Assembly: GCA_937896115.1 (NCBI GenBank)
Contig: CALBLB010000152.1
Location: 1-7,103, forward strand
Source of the DNA: an uncultured Succinatimonas sp.
GTDB taxonomy: Bacteria > Pseudomonadota > Gammaproteobacteria > Enterobacterales > Succinivibrionaceae
Direction of reading: 5' to 3'
DNA: 7,103 bases
Shown here: positions 1 to 6,248 of the stretch, piece after piece
Layout of the letters: each line of letters starts with the position of its first letter
Position numbering within the stretch: position 1 is the first letter of the stretch
Notes under the pieces: model-generated
The model's database searches: none
What the model was told of the DNA's origin: nothing
The model's input: the letters and a program-made list of their open reading frames with translations, nothing else
Made by a program: the position numbers and the translations under genes

Positions 1-1270
1 TGCCCGTGAGACCGGTAAAAAGGTTCTGGTGATCGGTGCCGGCCCTGCCGGACTTTCCGCAGCCTATCATCTGCGTCGTTTCGGTCACACCGTTCATATC
101 GTCGAACAGGCTCAGGAAACCGGCGGCATGATGCGTTACGGTATTCCTACCTACCGTTTGCCTCGCAACATTCTCGATGCCGAAGTCAAGCGCATCACCG
201 ATATGGGTGTAACCATCGAGCTTGGTCGTAAGATCGAAGACATCGAAGCTGAAAAGCAAAACGGCGGTTATGACGCCGTAGTTTTGGGTCTTGGTGCCAC
301 CATCTCTTCAAATGTTGACATTCCTCAGGGCGATACCAACCACGTGTTGAACGCACTTAAGGTTTTAGGTCAGATTGAAACCACCGGTGACATTCAGGTT
401 GCCCGTCGTGTCGCAGTGTACGGCGGCGGTAATACTGCTGTTGACGTTGCTCGTTCCCTGCGTCGTTTCGGTGCCGAGCCTATCATCGTGTATCGCCGTG
501 ATCGTGCGAAGATGAGAGCCTCTGCCGAGGAAATGGATGCGGCTATTGCCGAAGGCGTACAGGTAAAGTGGCTCTCCACCATTACCGGTGCTACCAAGAA
601 CAGCCTCAAGATCGAGAAGATGGCCTTGGACGACAAGGGCTATCCTCAGCCTACCGGTGAGTTCGAAGAGTTGCCTGCAGACGCCGTAGTACTGGCCTTA
701 GGTCAGAACGTCGACACCGTTGCCATCGACAAACTGCAGGGTTTGAAGATGGAACGCGACGCCTTGGTAGTTGATGCAGAAACCCTCGAAACCACCGTTA
801 AAGGTATTTTCGCTGCCGGCGACTGCGCCACCAACGACAGAACTGTTACTCACGCCATCGGCATGGGTAAGAATGCAGCTCGCGCCGTTAACAGCTTCCT
901 TAAGGGTGCTGTATACAAGAAGCAGGCTAAACACGAAGACGCCAAATTTGAGGATATGCATCCTTGGTACTACTCTGAAGCTCCTAAGACTGTTCGTCCT
1001 GAGCTTGAGGTTGCCCGTCGTACCAACACCTTCGATGAAGTCCAACACGGTCTCACCGAAGAAAACGCCATCTTCGAGGCTCGTCGTTGCCTGTCCTGCG
1101 GTAACTGCATGGAATGCGACAACTGCTACGGCGTATGCCCTGACAGCGCCATTGTTAAACTCGGTCCCGGCAAAGGATATGAGTTCAACTATGACTACTG
1201 CAAAGGTTGCGGTGTATGCGCTCAGGAATGCCCTTGCGGACATATCGCCATGGTACCTGAGAAGATCTGA
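1..1270 (+). CDS. GltD/AegA-like NAD(P)H-dependent flavoprotein with C-terminal 2[4Fe-4S] domain (5' partial)
   Basis: The reading frame is open from base 2, so the gene begins left of the window; a GTG at 29 lies inside the FAD-binding fold and is not the start. Counting from base 2 (422 residues), a Rossmann FAD motif GAGPAGLS is at 12-19, a second dinucleotide motif GGGNTAVDVA near 141, and a second FAD motif AAGDC near 271. The last 60 residues hold CxxCxxCxxxCP (from about 369) and a second CKGCGVCAQECP (about 400-411), enough for two [4Fe-4S] clusters, plus two extra cysteines at 363 and 366. The family resembles the glutamate synthase small subunit, but this iron-sulphur tail points to electron transfer between NAD(P)H and ferredoxin or a 2-oxoacid:acceptor oxidoreductase, rather than ammonia assimilation. 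The partner is inferred and would lie upstream. Frequent CGT and GGT codons suggest high expression. The missing N-terminus probably carries the helical ferredoxin-like domain of GltD. Confidence 0.9.
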   Translation, partial: ARETGKKVLVIGAGPAGLSAAYHLRRFGHTVHIVEQAQETGGMMRYGIPTYRLPRNILDAEVKRITDMGVTIELGRKIEDIEAEKQNGGYDAVVLGLGATISSNVDIPQGDTNHVLNALKVLGQIETTGDIQVARRVAVYGGGNTAVDVARSLRRFGAEPIIVYRRDRAKMRASAEEMDAAIAEGVQVKWLSTITGATKNSLKIEKMALDDKGYPQPTGEFEELPADAVVLALGQNVDTVAIDKLQGLKMERDALVVDAETLETTVKGIFAAGDCATNDRTVTHAIGMGKNAARAVNSFLKGAVYKKQAKHEDAKFEDMHPWYYSEAPKTVRPELEVARRTNTFDEVQHGLTEENAIFEARRCLSCGNCMECDNCYGVCPDSAIVKLGPGKGYEFNYDYCKGCGVCAQECPCGHIAMVPEKI

Positions 1271-1294
1271 TCTCAAGCAGTATATTTATATGTC

Positions 1295-1323
1295 AACGGG
1301 GCAAAAGCCCCGTTTTCTTTTTT
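1295..1323 (+). terminator. Rho-independent terminator of the flavoprotein gene
   Basis: An 8-bp perfect stem, AACGGGGC (1295-1302) with GCCCCGTT (1307-1314), closes an AAAA loop and is followed by a T-rich tract to 1323. It starts 25 bases after the TGA at 1268-1270. It should separate this transcript from the fhlB-like gene that begins at 1361. Confidence 0.92.
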
Positions 1324-1360
1324 ACGTGTTAAGATCTGCTGTGATTGAACTGGTAGGAAT

Positions 1361-1672
1361 ATGGAAGAACAAAATAAAAAAGCGGCAGCTTTAAGTTATC
1401 AAGACGATTTGGCTGCACCTATTTTAAGCGCTGTCGGAACAGGCGACAGGGCCGAGGCTATTTTAGCCATGGCCAAACAGGAAGGGATCTATATCCATAA
1501 AGACAACCGTTTGATGGATGAACTTGCCAAATATAAAGAAGGCGAAGAGATCCCCAAAGAGCTTTTTGAGATCATCTCAACCATACTGGCCTTCAGCTAT
1601 ATATTACAAGGGAAAACTCCGGAGAAATGGACGGATACTGAAGGTAAACAGCATATAAAGGTCCAAAGCTGA
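1361..1672 (+). CDS. FhlB-like protein: stand-alone homologue of the FlhB C-terminal domain
   Basis: The 103-residue product matches the cytoplasmic domain of the FlhB/EscU/YscU export-switch family: AAALSYQDDLAAPILSAVG near the N-terminus, then GDRAEAILAMAKQEGIYIHKD, the EGEEIPKELFEII block and the ILAFSYIL helix. It lacks the four membrane helices and the NPTH self-cleavage motif of true FlhB, and begins about where the cleaved FlhB tail would. Family knowledge: in Helicobacter pylori a similar FlhB-tail homologue can stand in for part of FlhB in flagellar export; the general role is otherwise unclear. No flagellar gene is visible beside it. AGGA at 1355-1358 is only two bases from the ATG, an unusually tight ribosome-binding site, but no better in-frame start exists. 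The upstream terminator implies its own promoter; TGtTAAGAT at 1327-1335 is a weak extended -10 candidate. Downstream, 1674-1698 offers only a poor hairpin and T-run. Confidence 0.85.
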   Translation: MEEQNKKAAALSYQDDLAAPILSAVGTGDRAEAILAMAKQEGIYIHKDNRLMDELAKYKEGEEIPKELFEIISTILAFSYILQGKTPEKWTDTEGKQHIKVQS

Positions 1673-1973
1673 CGGTATTTTAAAAAAACGCCATTTTTAG
1701 ATTTACCACGTAATTTGTTTTAATCAAGAGTTAACTCTCCAACAGGCAACTCAAAGATTTCTCTTTTCCGCCTTAACTTCATTACTCCCAAACAGCAACG
1801 ATACGATGTGACATTACGATGGAAGTAGCGGCTTGATTTTGCTTCTCCCTTTGTGCTTTAAATAAAGGCATCATCTTCAAATTATTGTATTTTTTTTGAA
1901 CTCAGGCTAATTTTTTTGGTTTTCTAATTGCATATTGGACTCAATTTTGATACCTTTCTTAGCAGAGCAAGAA
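1673..1973. other. Intergenic stretch upstream of 6S RNA, no gene seen
   Basis: About 300 AT-rich bases without a convincing reading frame. It contains a perfect 12-bp palindrome, AGAGTTAACTCT (1727-1738), and several T-runs (1891-1897, 1911-1917). The promoter for the 6S RNA must lie here. I see no clean -35/-10 pair: TTGCAT (1928-1933) with GATACC (1949-1954) is the best, at a short 15-base spacing. Confidence 0.6.
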
Positions 1974-2172
1974 ATTGTTCTGAAGTTAACCCTAGGGTGA
2001 TATCCAGCTGTTTTCACCCTGAGCCGATATTACAGATGACTTGGTGTCTTACTGTTGCCTGTGCGTTTTGTCCGTTTTTTATTGCGGAACACCTGACGGT
2101 TTCAGCTGATGCCTATCTTGAACACCTTGGTTCAAGGAGTCGTATACGGCAGATTCACCCTTGGGCTTCCTC
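1974..2172 (+). ncRNA. ssrS: 6S RNA
   Basis: 6S RNA mimics an open promoter and binds sigma-70 RNA polymerase holoenzyme, reducing transcription in stationary phase. Two blocks match E. coli 6S RNA as I recall it: CCCTGAGCCGATATT at 2018-2032, and the 3' central-bubble hairpin CTTGAAC (2117-2123) / GTTCAAG (2130-2136). The closing stem is supported by pairing: CCCTAGGGTGA (1990-2000) pairs with TCACCCTTGGG (2155-2165) at 10 of 11 positions, and GAAG (1982-1985) pairs with CTTC (2166-2169) across a TTAA bulge. The 5' end near ATTGTTCTGAAG (1974-1985) resembles the E. coli start ATTTCTCTGAGA. Product RNA (pRNA) copied from it would begin AUCGGCUCAGGG, templated from about 2028 leftward. The ends are approximate; the length near 199 is slightly above the E. 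coli 183-184. Unlike enterics, neither zapA nor ygfA flanks it. Confidence 0.92.
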
Positions 2173-2333
2173 CTTTCTCTACCCTACTTGAACTCCCCCT
2201 CGTAAATTTGTTGTTTAGGCACGTCGTTAACAGACGCAGGCATGATCAGATCTGCATTTTTTCAAGATCGCCTGACCTTTCATTGCGTAGCTCTCATTAC
2301 CAGCTAAACCTGCGACACACACGCTTTAAGCAT
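2173..2333. other. Intergenic stretch between 6S RNA and the fumarase terminator
   Basis: No credible protein gene. GCAGG (2236-2240) pairs with TCTGC (2251-2255) including one G-U, followed by a T-run at 2257-2262. This is a weak terminator candidate for the 6S transcript. A second small inverted repeat, TAGCT (2288-2292) / AGCTA (2302-2306), has no T-run. The ygfA gene expected after ssrS in enterics is absent. Confidence 0.5.
2236..2262 (+). terminator. Weak candidate terminator downstream of 6S RNA
   Basis: A 5-bp stem, GCAGG (2236-2240) with TCTGC (2251-2255), encloses a 10-base loop and precedes ATTTTTT (2256-2262). The stem is short and includes a wobble pair, so the support is mainly its position about 65 bases after the 6S 3' end and its T-run. 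Confidence 0.3.
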
Positions 2334-2357
2334 AAAAAACCCCTCACTAAGGAGGGG
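2334..2357 (-). terminator. Rho-independent terminator of the fumarase gene, possibly bidirectional
   Basis: CCCCTC (2340-2345) pairs perfectly with GAGGGG (2352-2357) around a 6-base loop. On the minus strand the hairpin is followed by six T (2339-2334), 22 bases after the fumarase stop. On the plus strand it is followed by CTCTTTT (2358-2364), so it may also stop read-through from the 6S side. Confidence 0.92.
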
Positions 2358-2378
2358 CTCTTTTGCTAATTAAAAAGC

Positions 2379-3908
2379 TTAAATATATTTAAAATTGATC
2401 TCTTTGATCTTCTGAGACCAGATCTGAGGACCGATATGGTGAATGCTGTTACCTTCTGCATCCACTGCCACGGTAACAGGCATATCGACTATCTTATACT
2501 CACGAATGGCTTCCATTCCGAGATCTTCAAAAGCCAAAACCTTGGCAGCCTTGATTGCCTTGGAAACCAAATAAGCAGCTCCGCCGGTAGCCATGAGATA
2601 CACGGCCTTGTGCTTCTTAATAGAAGCAATAGCCTCAGGACCGCGCTCCGACTTACCGATCATTCCGTACAGACCGGTTTTTGATAACATGGTTTCAACA
2701 AACTTATCCATGCGTGTTGAAGTAGTAGGACCTGCAGGACCGACCACCTCATCACCTACAGCAGGAACAGGGCCTACGTAGTAAATGAATTTCTTGTGGA
2801 AATCCACTCCTTCAGGCAAAGGCTTGCCTTCTTTAATCAGATCGCAAATACGTTTATGAGCGGCATCACGTCCGGTAAGAATAGTGCCTGACAAAAGCAA
2901 AGTCTCACCCATCTTCCACGTAGCCATCTCTTCTTTGGTAATAGTATCAAGGTTGACGCGTTTAACATCAGCATTGTTGCCGCCAATCTGAATATCAGGA
3001 TAGCTGTCGATTGAAGGAGGAACAAACTCAGCAGGACCAGAGCCGTCCAGAACAAAGTCAATGTGACGGGTAGCGGCACAGTTAGGGATAATGGTGGTTG
3101 CTTTGGAAACAGCGTGGCACGGATAAGTTTTAACTTTAACGTCCAATACGGTGGTCAAACCACCCAATCCCTGTGCACCTATTCCCAGACGGTTGATCTT
3201 ATCGTAAAGCTCAACGCGCAGTTTTTCTTCGGCAGTAACCGGACCGCGTGCGATTAATTCCTGAATATCGATAGGATCGTTTAAAGCTTCTTTAGCCAAA
3301 ATTGCGGACTTCTCAGGAGTACCGCCGATACCTACTCCTAAAATTCCCGGAGGGCACCAGCCGGCACCCATGTGAGGGATTTCACTTAAAATGTAGTCAA
3401 CCACTGAATCTGACGGATTGAGCATCTTCATATGAGTTTTGTTCTCTGATCCGCCGCCTTTGGAGGCAATTGCCACTTCAACGGTATTACCGTGAACCAT
3501 CTCAATATGCACAACCGTAGGAGTATTATCCTTAGTGTTTATACGTTTACCTATAGGATCAGTGAGGATGGACTTGCGCAGAGGATTGGTTTTTGAACAA
3601 TATGCACGGCGAGTTCCTTCATCCACCATTTCCTGGATGGTCATATCGCCTTCAAACCGTACATCCATGCCGATCTTGACAAAGCAGGTTACAGCTCCGG
3701 TATCCTGACAAAGGGGACGATGCCCGATGGCACACATTTTTGAATTAACGAGAATTTGAGCAATGGCGTTTTTAGCAGCCGGATTCTGCTCTATATCATA
3801 GGCATGCTTCATGGCCTTCAGGAAATCCTGAGGGTGATAATAAGAAATAAACTGGATTGCATCCTCTACAGATTGGATGAAATCCTTAGTCTTAATTAAT
3901 GTAGTCAT
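2379..3908 (-). CDS. Class I fumarate hydratase, [4Fe-4S], fused alpha and beta domains
   Basis: It interconverts fumarate and malate in the cytoplasm; in anaerobes this commonly runs malate to fumarate ahead of fumarate reductase. The 509-residue product carries both class I domains. The three conserved cysteines expected to hold the labile cluster are visible: CQDTG (C67), GWCPPG (C185) and NCAATR (C277). The C-terminal domain shows GTILTGRDAAHKR (341-353), GPAGPTTSTRMD (390-401), GGAAYLVSKAIK (442-453) and EDLGMEAI (461-468). It is shorter than E. coli FumA/FumB (548) and fits the roughly 505-510 residue subgroup of the family. I leave the symbol empty because fumA/fumB naming does not transfer cleanly. 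The ATG at 3908 is preceded by AGGA (plus-strand 3919-3922) with a 10-base spacer. It appears monocistronic: terminator at 2334-2357, candidate promoter at 4070-4078 and a structured leader of about 155 bases. Tartrate dehydratase is a related alternative, but the fused single chain favours fumarase. Confidence 0.95.
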   Translation of the reverse strand: MTTLIKTKDFIQSVEDAIQFISYYHPQDFLKAMKHAYDIEQNPAAKNAIAQILVNSKMCAIGHRPLCQDTGAVTCFVKIGMDVRFEGDMTIQEMVDEGTRRAYCSKTNPLRKSILTDPIGKRINTKDNTPTVVHIEMVHGNTVEVAIASKGGGSENKTHMKMLNPSDSVVDYILSEIPHMGAGWCPPGILGVGIGGTPEKSAILAKEALNDPIDIQELIARGPVTAEEKLRVELYDKINRLGIGAQGLGGLTTVLDVKVKTYPCHAVSKATTIIPNCAATRHIDFVLDGSGPAEFVPPSIDSYPDIQIGGNNADVKRVNLDTITKEEMATWKMGETLLLSGTILTGRDAAHKRICDLIKEGKPLPEGVDFHKKFIYYVGPVPAVGDEVVGPAGPTTSTRMDKFVETMLSKTGLYGMIGKSERGPEAIASIKKHKAVYLMATGGAAYLVSKAIKAAKVLAFEDLGMEAIREYKIVDMPVTVAVDAEGNSIHHIGPQIWSQKIKEINFKYI

Positions 3909-3953
3909 GTAATGCTTTTCCTAACTTTTTGCAGGTCTTTGCCAGGCTTAAGT

Positions 3954-4062
3954 TTTGAAGACTTGGTCTGTACAGAAACAGATCTACCATCAGATCTGAT
4001 TTTTACCCTTGTACAGCTTCCTGCCAATGCAAATTGCAATCAGCATTTATACGGTCTTCAAA
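3954..4062 (-). promoter_or_regulatory. Structured 5' leader of the fumarase mRNA (nested inverted repeats)
   Basis: Three inverted repeats sit one inside another: TTTGAAGAC (3954-3962) with GTCTTCAAA (4054-4062), CTGTACA (3968-3974) with TGTACAG (4010-4016), and CAGATCT (3979-3985) with AGATCTG (3992-3998) around a 6-base loop. In the minus-strand transcript this would make a long imperfect hairpin whose outer stem starts at about the predicted first nucleotide. No T-run follows on the minus strand, so it is not an evident attenuator. Caution: the inner two arms contain palindromes (TGTACA, AGATCT) that occur twice each, so they could instead be repeated protein sites. I do not recognise it as a known riboswitch. 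Confidence 0.4.
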
Positions 4063-4069
4063 CAGATAA

Positions 4070-4078
4070 AGTATAACA
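4070..4078 (-). promoter_or_regulatory. Candidate extended -10 promoter for the fumarase gene
   Basis: On the minus strand the bases read TGTTATACT, that is TGn followed by TATACT, one mismatch from TATAAT. No good -35 hexamer lies 16-18 bases upstream, which is acceptable for an extended -10 promoter. Transcription would start near 4063, right at the outer arm of the leader repeats. Confidence 0.4.
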
Positions 4079-4093
4079 TTTGGAGAAAACAAA

Positions 4094-4192
4094 ATGCGGT
4101 TAATATGGTACAGTTCAATCGTACTTGGTAAAAAAACCGCTTATCTAAAAAAATCCTCAGATTATTTTCCCAGAACCACTAATGGGGATTAA
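4094..4192 (+). CDS. Possible 32-residue peptide gene, unrecognised
   Basis: An ATG at 4094 follows GGAG (4082-4085) at an 8-base spacing, a good ribosome-binding arrangement in otherwise AT-rich intergenic DNA. The peptide begins MRLIWYSSIVLGKKTAY, has a short hydrophobic N-terminal part (LIWYSSIVLG) followed by a lysine-rich stretch, and ends at a TAA at 4190-4192. It is divergent from the fumarase gene and 134 bases before the next plus-strand gene. No convincing plus-strand promoter is placed for it: TATAAC at 4072-4077 would start transcription on top of the GGAG. The length is within what chance allows. Confidence 0.25.
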   Translation: MRLIWYSSIVLGKKTAYLKKSSDYFPRTTNGD

Positions 4193-4326
4193 ATCTCAGA
4201 TCACTCTTGCAAAATTACATTGCAAATGCAGACAAAATCCTCATACAAGATCTAATATGTGTAAAATTGAATACGTTGACTCGTACGTTTTAATTTGACA
4301 AATTTTAAGTGTAAAAAGAGCCCGTT

Positions 4327-5109
4327 ATGCTGATCACTCTTGCTGTAATGTTTATCGTTCTTGCGACCTTTGCTCTGATCGTGGTTAATATGATCAGCGA
4401 CTACACTACAAGACGCGATCAGGATCTTAAGACTCTTACCAACCATGCTAAAAACATCATTGCCGACACCGAAGATCTGTTACTAAATCCAAATCAAATA
4501 GCCATGTCCAGAACATTACTTCTGGTTCTGCACAGCCGTATTTTAAGATGTCTTAATAAAATGGCCGAAGTAAACAACGGCTCGTCATCTGAAATAAAGA
4601 ATATCAACGAGCGCATTGCTTCTGAAAAAAAAATGATGGCTGAAATCAAAGACAGTCACCGCGATGATCTTGCCTTCAGACCGCCAGAAAATGATGCCGT
4701 AGCTTTGGGTCAGCTCAGAACCATCAGAAGACTTCGTACTATCTTGCGTAACGAGATGCGTCAGGGAGTAGACGTGAGTACTGCTGACATTCAGGTAGAA
4801 GATCGCAGACTTTATCTTTTAGTCTTAAAGGTTAATATTTCAAACCTGGTCCAGCGTATTCTTGAACTTAAAAAACTCAAACAGACCGGATCTTGCAGAT
4901 TACTCGTGCAAAAAGGACTTGAAGTCATTCAAAATTCCAACATAAAAGATGACTGGATAAACGAGAAAGCCGATCTTTTAAATCAGTTGCAAAGAGGACT
5001 TGATGCTGAAAAAAACCGGCATTTGCTCGATATGCAAGCAGATGCCGGCAGACTTGCCGAAGATAAAAAAGATATGGACGAGATCTTCGGTGATAAGAAA
5101 AAGTGGTAG
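4327..5109 (+). CDS. Unrecognised membrane-anchored, helix-rich protein
   Basis: I do not recognise a family for this 260-residue protein. Residues 2-20 form one hydrophobic segment with no charged residue, followed by DYTTRRDQDLK, which suggests an N-terminal inner-membrane anchor with the rest in the cytoplasm. The remainder is rich in Lys, Arg, Glu, Asp and Leu, with few Gly or Pro, and looks helical or coiled-coil in at least two stretches (about 85-115 and 165-245). The only proline pair is RPPEND near 119. The C-terminus is highly charged and ends in DKKKW. There is no catalytic signature; only two cysteines are seen (in LRCLNK and GSCRLL). The ATG has a modest AAGAG site (4316-4320) six bases upstream. 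The gene stands alone: its stop is 35 bases from the end of the convergent aroC, with no terminator between. A scaffold or envelope role is a guess. Confidence 0.85.
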   Translation: MLITLAVMFIVLATFALIVVNMISDYTTRRDQDLKTLTNHAKNIIADTEDLLLNPNQIAMSRTLLLVLHSRILRCLNKMAEVNNGSSSEIKNINERIASEKKMMAEIKDSHRDDLAFRPPENDAVALGQLRTIRRLRTILRNEMRQGVDVSTADIQVEDRRLYLLVLKVNISNLVQRILELKKLKQTGSCRLLVQKGLEVIQNSNIKDDWINEKADLLNQLQRGLDAEKNRHLLDMQADAGRLAEDKKDMDEIFGDKKKW

Positions 5110-5144
5110 AGCCTTGGTTACTCTCCCGCCTCTTCTAAGCGTTC

Positions 5145-6248
5145 TCAATCAATTCCGGCAGGGATCACCGGCAAAGACGACTCTTCTTGGTTTGAACATT
5201 GCGCGCTTTGTTGCATGGCTGCATCTACAAGACACAAAGCCAACATAGCTTCGGCAATGGGTACAGCTCTTATTCCCACGCAAGGATCATGCCGTCCGTG
5301 AGTTACGACGCTTACCTCCTCACCAAATCGGTTAAGACTGCGTCCCGGCACCAGAATGCTTGAGGTAGGCTTTAACGCCATGCGCACACAGATCTTCTGT
5401 CCAGAAGAAATTCCTCCCAAAATCCCGCCTGAGTGGTTTGACAAAAAACCATCCCGCACGATCTCATCGCGCGCTTTACTTCCGCGCATGGATGCCAGGG
5501 CAAAACCGTCTCCTATCTCTACACCTTTGACGGCGTTTATTCCCATCATGGCGTATGCTATTTGCGCATCCAACCTGTCAAACACCGGACTTCCCCATCC
5601 TGCCGGAACCCCGCGTGCCTGAACTTCAACTACAGCTCCTACTGAATCTCCGGCAACGGCCAGCTCTTTAAATAAAGCCTTGAGTTCGTCTAACCGACTT
5701 TCGTCAATAAAGTTAAATTCATTATCGTAGGCTTTGAAACAATCGTGTACTGGCGATGAGATCTCCCCTATGGCACTGACAGCTCCACGGATCTCTATTC
5801 CATAACGTATATTCAAAACCTTTTTAGCAACGGCACCTGCTGCCACGCGCATAGCAGTCTCCCGTGCAGATGCCCTGCCGCCTCCGCGATAATCGCGTAT
5901 CCCGTATTTGGCAAGATAGGTGTAATCGGCATGTCCCGGGCGAAAAACATCCTTGATGGCACTGTAATCCTTAGAACGCTGTGAAGTATTCTCTATAAGC
6001 AGTCCTATGGGAGTGCCGGTGGTTTTGCCTTCAAAAACTCCTGAGATGATCTTAACTTTATCCGCCTCATTGCGCGGAGTGGCATAACGCGAAGATCCCG
6101 GACGTCTGCGATCGAGATCTTTTTGCAAATCTTCCTCACACAACGGGATATTTGGAGGACAACCGTCGATTATGGCTGCCAAAGCCAAGCCATGACTTTC
6201 ACCGCAGGTAGTGACACAAAAATTTCTGCCGAATGTATTTCCTGACAT
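5145..6248 (-). CDS. aroC: Chorismate synthase
   Basis: It converts 5-enolpyruvylshikimate-3-phosphate to chorismate with reduced FMN, the last step of the shikimate pathway, in the cytoplasm. The 367 residues are close to the E. coli length (361). Visible family blocks are MSGNTFG at the start, GESHG with the catalytic-type H19, RRRPGSSR (47-54), RPGHADYTYLAKYGIRDYRG (103-122), GGGRASARET (122-131), MGINAVKGVEIGDGF (235-249), NHSGGILGGISSG (271-283) and RHDPCVGIRAVPIAEAM (319-335). The residue before GESHG is Cys15 where the enteric protein has Phe. The tail after about residue 342 is variable, as usual. The ATG at 6248 shares its A with the prmB stop (TGATG), and GGTGA lies six bases upstream inside prmB, so translation is probably coupled. 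It is the second gene of the pair, as in enterics. Confidence 0.98.
   Translation of the reverse strand: MSGNTFGRNFCVTTCGESHGLALAAIIDGCPPNIPLCEEDLQKDLDRRRPGSSRYATPRNEADKVKIISGVFEGKTTGTPIGLLIENTSQRSKDYSAIKDVFRPGHADYTYLAKYGIRDYRGGGRASARETAMRVAAGAVAKKVLNIRYGIEIRGAVSAIGEISSPVHDCFKAYDNEFNFIDESRLDELKALFKELAVAGDSVGAVVEVQARGVPAGWGSPVFDRLDAQIAYAMMGINAVKGVEIGDGFALASMRGSKARDEIVRDGFLSNHSGGILGGISSGQKICVRMALKPTSSILVPGRSLNRFGEEVSVVTHGRHDPCVGIRAVPIAEAMLALCLVDAAMQQSAQCSNQEESSLPVIPAGID

Noticed and set aside
698..1394. Long reading frames opposite or shifted against the flavoprotein gene (698-1276 minus, 771-1394 plus)
   Set aside because: They lie over a gene with clear FAD and iron-sulphur motifs, and their products have low-complexity composition typical of shadow frames.
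1674..1698. Terminator after the fhlB-like gene
   Set aside because: GGT/GCC with a mismatch and four A-T pairs before ATTTTT is too weak a stem to list as a feature.
2286..2324. tRNA-like or intron-like fold around TAGCT/AGCTA
   Set aside because: No acceptor stem, anticodon arm or T-arm can be assembled, and no group II domain V is present.
1928..2369. Two overlapping plus-strand reading frames (1928-2191, 2109-2369)
   Set aside because: They cover the 6S RNA, have no ribosome-binding site worth the name, and their products resemble nothing known. The RNA explains the sequence better.
3979..4004. Plus-strand intrinsic terminator: CAGATCT/AGATCTG hairpin followed by ATTTTT
   Set aside because: The stem has few G-C pairs and no plus-strand gene ends nearby; it is better treated as part of the nested repeats.
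4276..4323. Promoter for the 4327 gene from TTGACT (4276-4281) or TTGACA (4295-4300)
   Set aside because: Good -35-like hexamers, but neither has a -10 element at 16-18 bases, and the second lies too close to the start codon.
5356..5622. Plus-strand frame inside aroC, and similar frames inside the fumarase gene (2436-2684, 2837-3079, 3063-3257)
   Set aside because: Shadows of well-supported genes in other frames.
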